Origin: Streptomyces sp. NBC_00670 | GTDB taxonomy: Bacteria > Actinomycetota > Actinomycetes > Streptomycetales > Streptomycetaceae | Direction of reading: 5' to 3' | Length of the DNA stretch: 64,000 nt | NCBI RefSeq assembly: GCF_036226765.1 | Contig: NZ_CP109017.1 | Location: 5,333,001-5,397,000 of the forward strand | Part shown: positions 16,012 through 24,283 of the stretch, piece by piece | Numbering within the stretch: position 1 is the stretch's first letter | Layout of the letters: each line of letters opens with the position of its first letter | The notes under the pieces: generated by a model | Seen by the model: the letters and a program-made list of their open reading frames with translations, nothing else | Database searches by the model: none | What the model was told of the DNA's origin: nothing | Position numbers and translations under genes: made by a program

Positions 16012-16863
16012 GTGCCCCGCCGGAGAATCGGCTTCTGGTACCGCTTCGCCGCGGTGATCTGCAAACCGCCGCTGGTGGTTCTGCTGAAGCGGGATTGGCG
16101 CGGAATGGAGAACATGCCGGCCGACGGCGGATTCATCACCGCGGTGAACCACAATTCGCATGTGGACCCCTTCGCGTACGCGCACTACCAGTACAACACC
16201 GGGCGTGTGCCGCGCTTTCTCGCGAAGAGCGGGCTTTTCCGCAAGGGATTCGTCGGCGCCGCCATGCGCGGCACCGGGCAGATCCCCGTCTACCGCGAGA
16301 CCACGGACGCGCTCAGCGCCTTCCGGGCCGCGATCGACGCCGTCGAGAGCGGCGAGTGCGTCGCCTTCTACCCCGAGGGCACCCTCACCCGCGACCCGGA
16401 CCTGTGGCCCATGACCGGCAAGACCGGCGCCGCCCGTGTCGCCCTGCAGACCCGGTGCCCCGTGATTCCCGTCGCCCAGTGGGGCGCCAACGAACTGCTG
16501 CCGCCGTACGCCAAGAAGCCGGCCCTCTTCCCGCGCAAGACGCACCGCGTCGTCGCGGGCCCTCCGGTGGACCTCAGCTCCTTCTACGGCCGCGAGATGA
16601 CGCCCGAGCTGCTGAAGGAGGCGACGGAGGTCATCATGGCCGCCATCACCCGCCAGCTCGAGGAGATCCGCGGCGAGAAGGCGCCCGACAAGCGCTACGA
16701 CCCGCGCGAGGTCCGTATCGCGCAGCGCAGACGCACCGCCGCGGCGGCCGCCGCCAAGCAGAAGGCCGGCCGGGACGACGAGCGCCAGGACGACGAGCAG
16801 CAGGACCGCGCACCGCGGGACGTGCGCGAACAGCACGCACAGCAAGAGGGGCAGGGCACGTGA
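16012..16863 (+). CDS. plsC: 1-acylglycerol-3-phosphate acyltransferase (PlsC family)
   Basis: Adds an acyl chain to lysophosphatidate or a related acceptor in phospholipid synthesis at the membrane. It has 283 residues. The acyltransferase H-x4-D motif is H47-D52 (NHNSHVD), and the second block FYPEGTLT is near residues 120-127. A charged, glutamine-rich tail (about 235-283: DDERQDDEQQD) is low complexity. The GTG at 16012 follows AGAGGAAGG. The stop overlaps the gpsA start (GTGA), so the two lipid-precursor genes are translationally coupled. Confidence 0.92.
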   Translation: MPRRRIGFWYRFAAVICKPPLVVLLKRDWRGMENMPADGGFITAVNHNSHVDPFAYAHYQYNTGRVPRFLAKSGLFRKGFVGAAMRGTGQIPVYRETTDALSAFRAAIDAVESGECVAFYPEGTLTRDPDLWPMTGKTGAARVALQTRCPVIPVAQWGANELLPPYAKKPALFPRKTHRVVAGPPVDLSSFYGREMTPELLKEATEVIMAAITRQLEEIRGEKAPDKRYDPREVRIAQRRRTAAAAAAKQKAGRDDERQDDEQQDRAPRDVREQHAQQEGQGT

Positions 16864-17870
16864 GCGAGCCGGTCAGGGCCGCCGTCTTCGGTACGGGATC
16901 GTGGGGCACGGCCTTCGGCATGGTGCTCGCCGACGCCGGGTGCGAGGTCACCCTGTGGGCGCGGCGCCCGGAGGTGGCCGAGGCGGTCAACTCCACCCGG
17001 ACCAACCCCGACTATCTGCCGGGCGTCGAACTCCCCGAGAACCTGCGGGCCACCGCCGACGCCGCCGAGGCCGCCCGCGGCGCCGACTTCACCGTGCTCG
17101 CCGTGCCGTCCCAGACACTGCGCGCCAACCTCGCCGAGTGGGGGCCGCTGCTCGCCCCGGGCACCGTCCTGGTCTCGCTGATGAAGGGCGTCGAACTCGG
17201 CTCCGCGATGCGGATGAGCGAGGTGATCGAGGACGTCGTCAAGGCCGGCCCCGAGCGCGTCGCCGTGGTCACCGGGCCCAACCTCGCCCGGGAGATCGCC
17301 ACGCGGATGCCGGCCGCCGCCGTGGTCGCCTGCACCGACGAGGACGTCGCCCGCAGGCTCCAGACCGCCTGCCACACGCGGTACTTCCGCCCGTACACCA
17401 ACACCGACGTGGTCGGCTGCGAACTGGGCGGCGCGGTCAAGAACGTCATCGGGCTCGCGGTCGGCATCGCCGACGGCATGGGGCTCGGCGACAACGCCAA
17501 GGGCTCGCTCATCACCCGCGGCCTCGCCGAGACCACCCGGCTCGGGCTCGCCATGGGCGCCGATCCGCTGACGTTCTCGGGCCTCGCGGGCCTCGGCGAC
17601 CTGGTCGCCACCTGCTCCTCGCCGCTGTCGCGCAACCACACCTTCGGCACCAACCTCGGCAAGGGCATGACGGTCCAGGAGACCATCGCGGTCACCCGGC
17701 AGACCGCCGAGGGCGTCAAGTCCTGCGAGTCCGTACGGGACCTGGGGCGCCGGCACGGCGTCGACATGCCGCTCACCGAGACCGTCTTCGGCATCGTCCA
17801 CGAGGGCAAGTCCCCGGTGGCCGCCGTCCAGGAGCTGATGGGCCGCAGCGCCAAGGCCGAACGCCGCTGA
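16860..17870 (+). CDS. gpsA: Glycerol-3-phosphate dehydrogenase [NAD(P)+] (GpsA)
   Basis: Reduces dihydroxyacetone phosphate to sn-glycerol-3-phosphate, the backbone for phospholipids. It has 336 residues. The dinucleotide-binding motif is FGTGSWGTAF (8-17). The catalytic lysine region GGAVKNVIGLAVGIADG and GLAGLGDLVATC are typical. The GTG at 16860 overlaps the plsC stop by four bases. A hairpin (17892-17912) and a pair of 22-bp tandem repeats follow before ddlA. Confidence 0.97.
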   Translation: MSEPVRAAVFGTGSWGTAFGMVLADAGCEVTLWARRPEVAEAVNSTRTNPDYLPGVELPENLRATADAAEAARGADFTVLAVPSQTLRANLAEWGPLLAPGTVLVSLMKGVELGSAMRMSEVIEDVVKAGPERVAVVTGPNLAREIATRMPAAAVVACTDEDVARRLQTACHTRYFRPYTNTDVVGCELGGAVKNVIGLAVGIADGMGLGDNAKGSLITRGLAETTRLGLAMGADPLTFSGLAGLGDLVATCSSPLSRNHTFGTNLGKGMTVQETIAVTRQTAEGVKSCESVRDLGRRHGVDMPLTETVFGIVHEGKSPVAAVQELMGRSAKAERR

Positions 17871-17891
17871 CACCGGCAGGCGGAGACTGCC

Positions 17892-17912
17892 ACGGCCCCT
17901 TGCGTGGGCCGT
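17892..17912 (+). terminator. gpsA terminator
   Basis: ACGGCCC (17892-17898) pairs with GGGCCGT (17906-17912), 22 bases after the gpsA stop. The stem is short, so efficiency is uncertain. Confidence 0.5.
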
Positions 17913-17952
17913 CCGTGCCACGCTGAGCGACCGTCCGTGCGACGCTCAGCGA
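17909..17952. repeat. Two tandem 22-bp repeats between gpsA and ddlA
   Basis: Copies at 17909-17930 and 17931-17952 (both start CCGTCCGTGC and end AGCGA) differ at two positions. The CGCTGAGCG of copy 1 and CGCTCAGCG of copy 2 can also pair as a hairpin. Confidence 0.8.
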
Positions 17953-18006
17953 CGGCCGGTGGCGGGCGCTGACGCCGGGCACACGGACGGGTACTCTCAT
18001 CGCGAT

Positions 18007-19164
<1,158 letters not shown>

Positions 19165-19189
19165 CCGCCGACGGAAGTCGCGAAACGGT

Positions 19190-19714
19190 TCAGGTCATGG
19201 AGGCGGTTCCCTCGGGGACCGCCTTCTTGACGGCGGACGCCAGCCCGGTGAGGACGCCGGCGCCCTCCTCCTGCCCGGACATCCCCTTCGGCAGGCTCAC
19301 CTGCACATAGGCCACGCGGTTGGCGGTGGTGAACCGCCAGGTGCCGTCGTCCTGCTTCTCCATCAGCCAGTCGACGCCGTTCACGCCGCCGGCCAGGGCG
19401 TCCGCATCGCCGCCCTCCGCCACCTTGGGGTCGATCATCTTCGGCGGTCGTACGACACCGCAGCGCAGTATGATCGCTGGGCTTCCCCAGCCCGCCGTGT
19501 AGGCGGACCGGGGCCCGGGGTCGTTGCGGCCGCGTCCGTCCAGCTTCCCGGGCAGCACCCGGTGCAGCGCCCGGCACACCTTCGCCGTCTTCGCGTCGGG
19601 GGAGGGAACCGCCAGGGCGGCGTCGCCGTCTGCCGAGGAACAGCCCGTCGCCACCAGCAGCGCGGCGACGGGGGCGACGGGCAGGCCGAGGGACCGGTGG
19701 CGGAAGAAGTTCAC
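19190..19714 (-). CDS. DUF3515 family lipoprotein
   Basis: A 174-residue secreted protein. The N-terminus is a lipoprotein signal: basic NFFRHR, a hydrophobic core, and lipobox VATGC with C25 as the expected lipidated residue. The mature part fits the actinobacterial DUF3515 family (CRALHRVLPGKL, GSPAIILRCGV, WLMEKQ), with conserved cysteines. Function unknown. GTG start at 19714. It converges on ddlA; a hairpin in its last codons (19202-19223) may terminate ddlA transcripts. Confidence 0.87.
   Translation of the reverse strand: MNFFRHRSLGLPVAPVAALLVATGCSSADGDAALAVPSPDAKTAKVCRALHRVLPGKLDGRGRNDPGPRSAYTAGWGSPAIILRCGVVRPPKMIDPKVAEGGDADALAGGVNGVDWLMEKQDDGTWRFTTANRVAYVQVSLPKGMSGQEEGAGVLTGLASAVKKAVPEGTASMT
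19202..19223 (+). terminator. Possible ddlA terminator inside the end of the DUF3515 gene
   Basis: GGCGGTTCCC (19202-19211) pairs with GGGGACCGCC (19214-19223), followed by TTCTTG, 38 bases after the ddlA stop. It overlaps the final codons of the converging gene. Confidence 0.5.
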
Positions 19715-19734
19715 CGGCCAAGGGTAGACGGGGG

Positions 19735-19968
19735 CTACAGGTGCACCACCGGGCAGGTCAGCGTGCGCGTGATGCCGTCCACTTGCTGGACTCTGGCGAC
19801 CACCATGCGGCCGAGTTCGTCGACCGTGTCGGCCTGCGCGCGCACGATGACGTCGTAGGGACCCGTCACGTCCTCGGCCTGGATGATCCCAGGGAGCTTG
19901 CTGATCGTCTCGGCGACGGTCGACGCCTTGCCGACCTCCGTCTGGATCAGGATGTACGCCTGTACCAC
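19735..19968 (-). CDS. Stand-alone Lrp/AsnC ligand-binding (RAM) domain protein
   Basis: A 77-residue protein equal to the C-terminal ligand-binding domain of Lrp/AsnC regulators, without a helix-turn-helix. Typical blocks are VVQAYILIQTEVGKAS, EDVTGPYDVIVRAQADT and GITRTLTCPVVHL. Such stand-alone domains form amino-acid-binding oligomers; the partner is unknown. The GTG at 19968 is chosen because TGGAGG lies four bases upstream and the domain starts there. It is divergent from thiL. Confidence 0.9.
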   Translation of the reverse strand: MVQAYILIQTEVGKASTVAETISKLPGIIQAEDVTGPYDVIVRAQADTVDELGRMVVARVQQVDGITRTLTCPVVHL

Positions 19969-20177
19969 GGAACCTCCAGGGCGGCCACGAGGATCATGTG
20001 GGGGAAAGGGACGCCACGGTATCGCGTCGCCCCAGGCCGCGGGGAGACCCGCGCACGCCGTGGTGCGGCGGGTGCGGGGGCCGGGGCGGACACAGGATGG
20101 GCGGTGACGGTCGTGCGTGCGGGCCGGGCCGGGACCGGGCACGTGGTGCGGACAGGGACAGAAGGGGCGATACGACG

Positions 20178-21143
20178 ATGAAGGGCACCGTGGGCGAGCT
20201 GGGGGAGTTCGGGCTCATCAGGGAGCTCACCTCCCGGCTCACCACCACCCCGGCGGTGCGGATCGGCCCCGGCGACGACGCCGCGGTGGTCTCCGCGCCC
20301 GACCGCAGAGTGGTGGCGAGCACCGATCTGCTGCTCGAGGGGCGGCACTTCCGCCGCGACTGGTCCACGGCGTACGACGTAGGCCGCAAGGCCGCCGCGC
20401 AGAACCTCGCGGACATCGCCGCGATGGGGGCGGTGCCGACCGCGCTGCTGCTCGGCCTCGTCGTCCCGGCGGAGCTGCCGGCCACCTGGCCGACCGAGCT
20501 GATGGACGGGCTGCGCGACGAGTGCCAGGTCGCCGGTGCGGCGGTGGTGGGCGGTGACGTGGTGCGGGGCGACACCATCACCGTGGCCATCACGGCGCTG
20601 GGGGACCTGCGCAACCACGAGCCGGTGACCCGGGGCGGGGCGCAGCCCGGTGACGTCGTCGCCGTCACCGGCTGGCTGGGGTGGTCCGCGGCCGGGCACG
20701 CGGTGCTCTCCCGGGGGTTCCGGTCGCCGCGGGCCTTCGTCGAGGCCCACCGCCGGCCCGAACCGCCGTACCACGCGGGACCGGCCGCGGCCGGGCTCGG
20801 CGCCACCGCGATGTGCGACGTCAGCGACGGGCTCATCGCCGACCTGGGGCACATCGCCGAGGCGAGCAAGGTGCGGATCGACGTGCGGTCCGGGGCGCTG
20901 GACGTGCCCTCCCAGATGAACGACATCGGGCAGGCGGTGGGCGTCGATCCGCTGCAATGGGTGCTGACGGGCGGCGAGGACCACGCGATCGTCGCGACCT
21001 TCCCGCCCGACGTGAAGCTGCCGGCGCGGTGGAAGGTGATCGGCGAGGTGCTGAACCCCTCTGCGCTGCCGCAGGTCACGGTCGACGGGGCGCCGTGGAC
21101 CAGCAAGGGCGGCTGGGACCACTTCGGGGACATCGAGTCATGA
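20178..21143 (+). CDS. thiL: Thiamine-monophosphate kinase (ThiL)
   Basis: Phosphorylates thiamine monophosphate to thiamine pyrophosphate, the last step of the pathway. It has 321 residues of the PurM/ThiL fold. Motifs: GPGDDAAV near residue 31 (metal/ATP binding), STDLLLEGRHF, ADIAAMGA, DVSDGLIADLGHI and TGGEDHAIVATF. ATG at 20178 after GAAGGGG. The stop overlaps the thiD start (ATGA), so the pair is coupled. No TPP riboswitch is apparent upstream. Confidence 0.95.
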   Translation: MKGTVGELGEFGLIRELTSRLTTTPAVRIGPGDDAAVVSAPDRRVVASTDLLLEGRHFRRDWSTAYDVGRKAAAQNLADIAAMGAVPTALLLGLVVPAELPATWPTELMDGLRDECQVAGAAVVGGDVVRGDTITVAITALGDLRNHEPVTRGGAQPGDVVAVTGWLGWSAAGHAVLSRGFRSPRAFVEAHRRPEPPYHAGPAAAGLGATAMCDVSDGLIADLGHIAEASKVRIDVRSGALDVPSQMNDIGQAVGVDPLQWVLTGGEDHAIVATFPPDVKLPARWKVIGEVLNPSALPQVTVDGAPWTSKGGWDHFGDIES

Positions 21144-21943
21144 GCGGCGCCGTCGCTCCGCCCCGGGTGCTGACGGTCGCCGGGTCCGACTCCGGCGGGG
21201 GTGCCGGGATCCAGGCCGATCTGAAGACGATGCTGGCGCTGGGCGTGCACGGGATGAGCGTGCTCACGGCCGTGACCGCGCAGAACTCCGTGGGCGTGCA
21301 GGGGGCGTGGGAGCTTCCGGTGGAGGCGGTGCGGGCGCAGTACCGCAGTGTCGTCGACGACATCGGGGTGCAGGCGGTCAAGACGGGGATGCTGGCGTCG
21401 GCGGAGCAGGTGGAGGCGGTGGCGGAGCTGCTGGCGGACGTGGGGGTGCCCGTGGTCGTCGATCCGGTGGGGATTTCCAAGCACGGGGACTCGCTGCTCG
21501 CCGAGTCCGCGCTCGACTCCGTGCGGACGCGGCTGCTGCCGGTCGCGACGGTGGCGACGCCGAACCTGGACGAGGTGGCGCAGCTCACGGGGGTGCGGGT
21601 GGAGTCGGAGGAGCAGTTGCGGCCGGCGGCTCGGGCGGTGCTGGCGTACGGGCCGCGGTGGGTGCTGGTGAAGGGCGGGCACTTGGCGGGGGCGGCCGAT
21701 GCGGTGGATCTGCTGACGGACGGGGTGGAGGAGCACTGGCTGCGTGCGCCTCGCTATGACAACCGCCACACCCATGGCACGGGGTGCACGCTGGCGTCCG
21801 CGCTGGCGGCGCGGCTGGCGTACGGGGATTCCGTGCCGGAGGCGGCACGGGCGGCGAAGGCGTATGTGACGGGGGCGATCGAGGCGGGGTTCCCGCTGGG
21901 GGCGGGCGTGGGCCCGGTACACCACGGGTGGCGCCTGCGGTAG
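21140..21943 (+). CDS. thiD: Hydroxymethylpyrimidine/phosphomethylpyrimidine kinase (ThiD)
   Basis: Phosphorylates HMP and HMP-P to HMP-PP for thiamine synthesis. It has 267 residues of the ribokinase fold. Motifs: TVAGSDSGGGAGIQADLKT (about 12-30), VVDPVGISKHGD, and the C-terminal anion hole/catalytic region NRHTHGTGCTLASALAA. It overlaps thiL by four bases. A palindromic repeat region follows, with no clear terminator immediately after the stop. Confidence 0.96.
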   Translation: MSGAVAPPRVLTVAGSDSGGGAGIQADLKTMLALGVHGMSVLTAVTAQNSVGVQGAWELPVEAVRAQYRSVVDDIGVQAVKTGMLASAEQVEAVAELLADVGVPVVVDPVGISKHGDSLLAESALDSVRTRLLPVATVATPNLDEVAQLTGVRVESEEQLRPAARAVLAYGPRWVLVKGGHLAGAADAVDLLTDGVEEHWLRAPRYDNRHTHGTGCTLASALAARLAYGDSVPEAARAAKAYVTGAIEAGFPLGAGVGPVHHGWRLR

Positions 21944-21979
21944 GCCTCCGGCGGTGGGGGGGGGCGACCAGCGCCCTGC

Positions 21980-22155
21980 TTTTAAGGGGCGCGGGGAACT
22001 GCGCGACCAGCCACGACGGACCCGCACCCGCCCACGAACCCCACCCACCCGAGCTCTCCTGCGCCCTTTCCCGCCCACCCTGAACTCCCCACCCACCCCG
22101 GGGTCGAAGGGGCGGAGCCCCTGGGGGATGGGAAGGGTAGGGGCGGCGGGGGCGA
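21980..22155. repeat. Interspersed palindromic repeat, copy B
   Basis: Shares with the other copies the blocks GGGGCGCGGGGAACTGCGCG (near 21986-22005), CCACCCACCCGAGCTCTCC-like sequence, GGGGCGGAGCCCC and GGGAAGGGTAGGGGCGGCGG. Confidence 0.7.
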
Positions 22156-22182
22156 GGGAACGCCTTGGTGGGGCGGAACGAC

Positions 22183-22212
22183 AAAAGCCGGCCCACCCTG
22201 AGGTGGACCGGC
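22183..22212 (-). terminator. rpmB terminator
   Basis: On the minus strand, GCCGGTCCACC (22212-22202) pairs with GGTGGGCCGGC (22197-22187), followed by TTTT (22186-22183): a classic intrinsic terminator 39 bases after the rpmB stop. Confidence 0.88.
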
Positions 22213-22250
22213 ATTCGCGGCGGATCCGGCGTGGCCGCGCGCTCGAAACG

Positions 22251-22436
22251 TCAGCGCGAGACCTTGCCGGCCTTGATGCACGAGGTGCAAGCGTTCACGC
22301 GCTTCGGCGTCCCGCCGACCACGGTACGCACACGCTGGATGTTCGGGTTCCAGCGACGGGGCGTACGGCGGTGCGAGTGGGAGATGTTGTTGCCGAAGCC
22401 CGGCCCCTTGCCGCAGACGTCGCAGTTGGCAGCCAC
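22251..22436 (-). CDS. rpmB: 50S ribosomal protein L28 (zinc-binding form)
   Basis: A 61-residue large-subunit ribosomal protein. CxxC pairs at C5/C8 and C50/C53 show the zinc-binding form rather than the zinc-independent paralogue that streptomycetes induce under zinc starvation. The body GFGNNISHSHRRTPRRWNPN is typical L28. GTG start at 22436 with TTTGGAG upstream. It is divergent from the DAK2-domain gene. Confidence 0.97.
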   Translation of the reverse strand: MAANCDVCGKGPGFGNNISHSHRRTPRRWNPNIQRVRTVVGGTPKRVNACTSCIKAGKVSR

Positions 22437-22675
22437 GGGTCACTCCAAAGACTTCAGATGCACTTACAGTAGGAAATCCCGGGCACGCCGGAAGATCGGT
22501 AAGGATCCGGGTGGCTCTGCCAGGGGAAGGCCCGACACGAGGTCGGGCAACCGGAGCAGCATACAACGGCTGCGTCCGTACAACGAAACTACCATGTCCG
22601 TCACCGGCCCCCGACCGGCACCTCGTGCGGTCTACGCTGCCTGCCACGGAAGCGACAGGCCCCAGGGAGGCGCAG

Positions 22676-24271
22676 GTGCCGCAGGTGCCGCAGACGTTCG
22701 ATGCTCTCGCGGTGCGCACATGGTGCTCTCTCGCGCTCGAGGCGCTCGGGAGGGCGCGCGAGGAGATCGACGCGATCAACGTCTACCCGGTGGCCGACGG
22801 CGACACCGGCACCAACCTGTACCTGACCATGGAATCCGCGGCGACGGCCGTCGAGGCGGTGTTCGCCGGATACGACGAGGCCGGCCGGCACCCGGCGCTC
22901 GCCGACGCGGCGCGGGCCATGGCGCACGGGGCGCTGCTGGGCGCGCGGGGCAACTCCGGGACGATCCTCGCCCAGCTGCTGCGCGGCATGGCGCAGCGGC
23001 TGGACGGCGCCGGGGTGGACGGCCGGGAGCTGCGGCTGGCGCTGCGCCGGGCCGCCGACCTGGCCCGGGAGGCCGTCGCGCACCCGGTGGAGGGCACGGT
23101 GCTGTCGGTCGCCTCGGCGGCGGCCGACGCGGCGGAGGCCGTCGAGGGCGACTGCGCGGCCGTCGCGCTGGCGGCGTACGAAGGGGCACGGGTCGCGCTG
23201 GCGGCGACGCCGGGACAGCTGGCGGCGCTGCGGCGGGCCGGGGTCGTGGACGCCGGCGGGCGCGGGCTCGTCGCGGTGCTCGGGGCGCTCGCGGAGACGC
23301 TGACGGGGCAGGCACCGGTGCGGATCGTGGAGGACGCGCCGGCTGTGTTCGAGGGCGGGTGCGCGGAGCCGGGGCCCGCGTTCGAGGTGATCTATCTGCT
23401 GGAGGCCGAGGACGCGGCCGTCGCCCGGCTGCGGGAGCGGCTGGACGGGCTCGGCGACTCGCTGGTCGTGGTCGGCGGGGACGGGCTGTGGAACGTCCAC
23501 GTGCACGTCGACGACGCCGGCGCCGCCGTCGAGGCCGGGGTCGAGGCCGGGCGGCCGTACCGCATCCGGATCACCCACTTCGGGACCGGCCGGCCGGACC
23601 GGGAGCGGGCGCAGCGTGCCGTGGTCGCCGTGGTGCCGGGGGAGGGGCTCGCCGCGCTGTGCGAGGGGGCCGGGGCGACGACGGTGCTGGCGCGGGCCGG
23701 GGAGCCGCCCGCCAGCGGGGAGCTCGTGGACGCGGTGCGGCGGGCGCACGCCCGGGAGGTGGTGCTGCTGCCGAACGACCCGGAGCTGCGGCACACCGCC
23801 GCCGCGGCGGCGGAGCAGGCGCGCGCGGAGGGCGTACGGGTCGCGCTGATCCCCACGCGGTCCGCGGTGCAGGGCATCGCGGCGCTCGCCGTGCACCAGC
23901 CGGAGCGGCGGTTCGACGAGGACGTCGTCGCGATGACCTCGGCGGCCGGCGCCACCCGCTACGCCGAAGTGGCCGTCGCCGAGCGGCAGTCCTGGACGAT
24001 GGCCGGGATCTGCCAGGCCGGTGACGTGCTCGGGCTCATCGAGGGCGATGTGGCGGTGATCGGCGCGGACGTCGCCGAGACGGCCGAGGGCGTGCTCGCG
24101 CGGATGCTGTCGGCGGGCGGCGAGCTGGTCACCCTGGTGGTCGGGGCGGGGGTGCCGGGCGGGCTCGTGGCACGGCTGGAGGCGTATGTGCGCGAGTCGT
24201 ATCTGGCGGTGGACACCGTCGTGCACGACGGGGGCGCGCAGGGCCCGCTGCTGCTGGTGGGGGTCGAGTAG
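22676..24271 (+). CDS. DAK2 domain/DegV-like fusion protein
   Basis: A 531-residue protein. The N-terminal DAK2 (dihydroxyacetone kinase L-type) domain spans about 10-200, with the Mg-ATP loop NVYPVADGDTGTNLYLTM (about 37-54) and GARGNSGTILAQLLRG. The middle and C-terminal parts fit the DAK1_2/DegV-like fatty-acid-binding region, so it resembles the FakA fatty-acid kinase subunit. Fatty-acid phosphorylation is a family-based inference; no FakB gene is adjacent. The GTG at 22676 has AGGGAGG five bases before it. It converges on recG with only 12 bases between the stops. Confidence 0.9.
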   Translation: MPQVPQTFDALAVRTWCSLALEALGRAREEIDAINVYPVADGDTGTNLYLTMESAATAVEAVFAGYDEAGRHPALADAARAMAHGALLGARGNSGTILAQLLRGMAQRLDGAGVDGRELRLALRRAADLAREAVAHPVEGTVLSVASAAADAAEAVEGDCAAVALAAYEGARVALAATPGQLAALRRAGVVDAGGRGLVAVLGALAETLTGQAPVRIVEDAPAVFEGGCAEPGPAFEVIYLLEAEDAAVARLRERLDGLGDSLVVVGGDGLWNVHVHVDDAGAAVEAGVEAGRPYRIRITHFGTGRPDRERAQRAVVAVVPGEGLAALCEGAGATTVLARAGEPPASGELVDAVRRAHAREVVLLPNDPELRHTAAAAAEQARAEGVRVALIPTRSAVQGIAALAVHQPERRFDEDVVAMTSAAGATRYAEVAVAERQSWTMAGICQAGDVLGLIEGDVAVIGADVAETAEGVLARMLSAGGELVTLVVGAGVPGGLVARLEAYVRESYLAVDTVVHDGGAQGPLLLVGVE

Positions 24272-24283
24272 CCCGGGGTTGTG

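Larger units (their letters stand above)
21944..22250. other. 307-base region between thiD and rpmB
   Basis: No gene. It contains copy B of the interspersed repeat (21980-22155) and the rpmB terminator (22183-22212). Confidence 0.7.

Noticed and set aside
20000..20177. TPP riboswitch upstream of thiL
   Set aside because: The conserved CUGAGA and ACCUGA-type blocks were not found.
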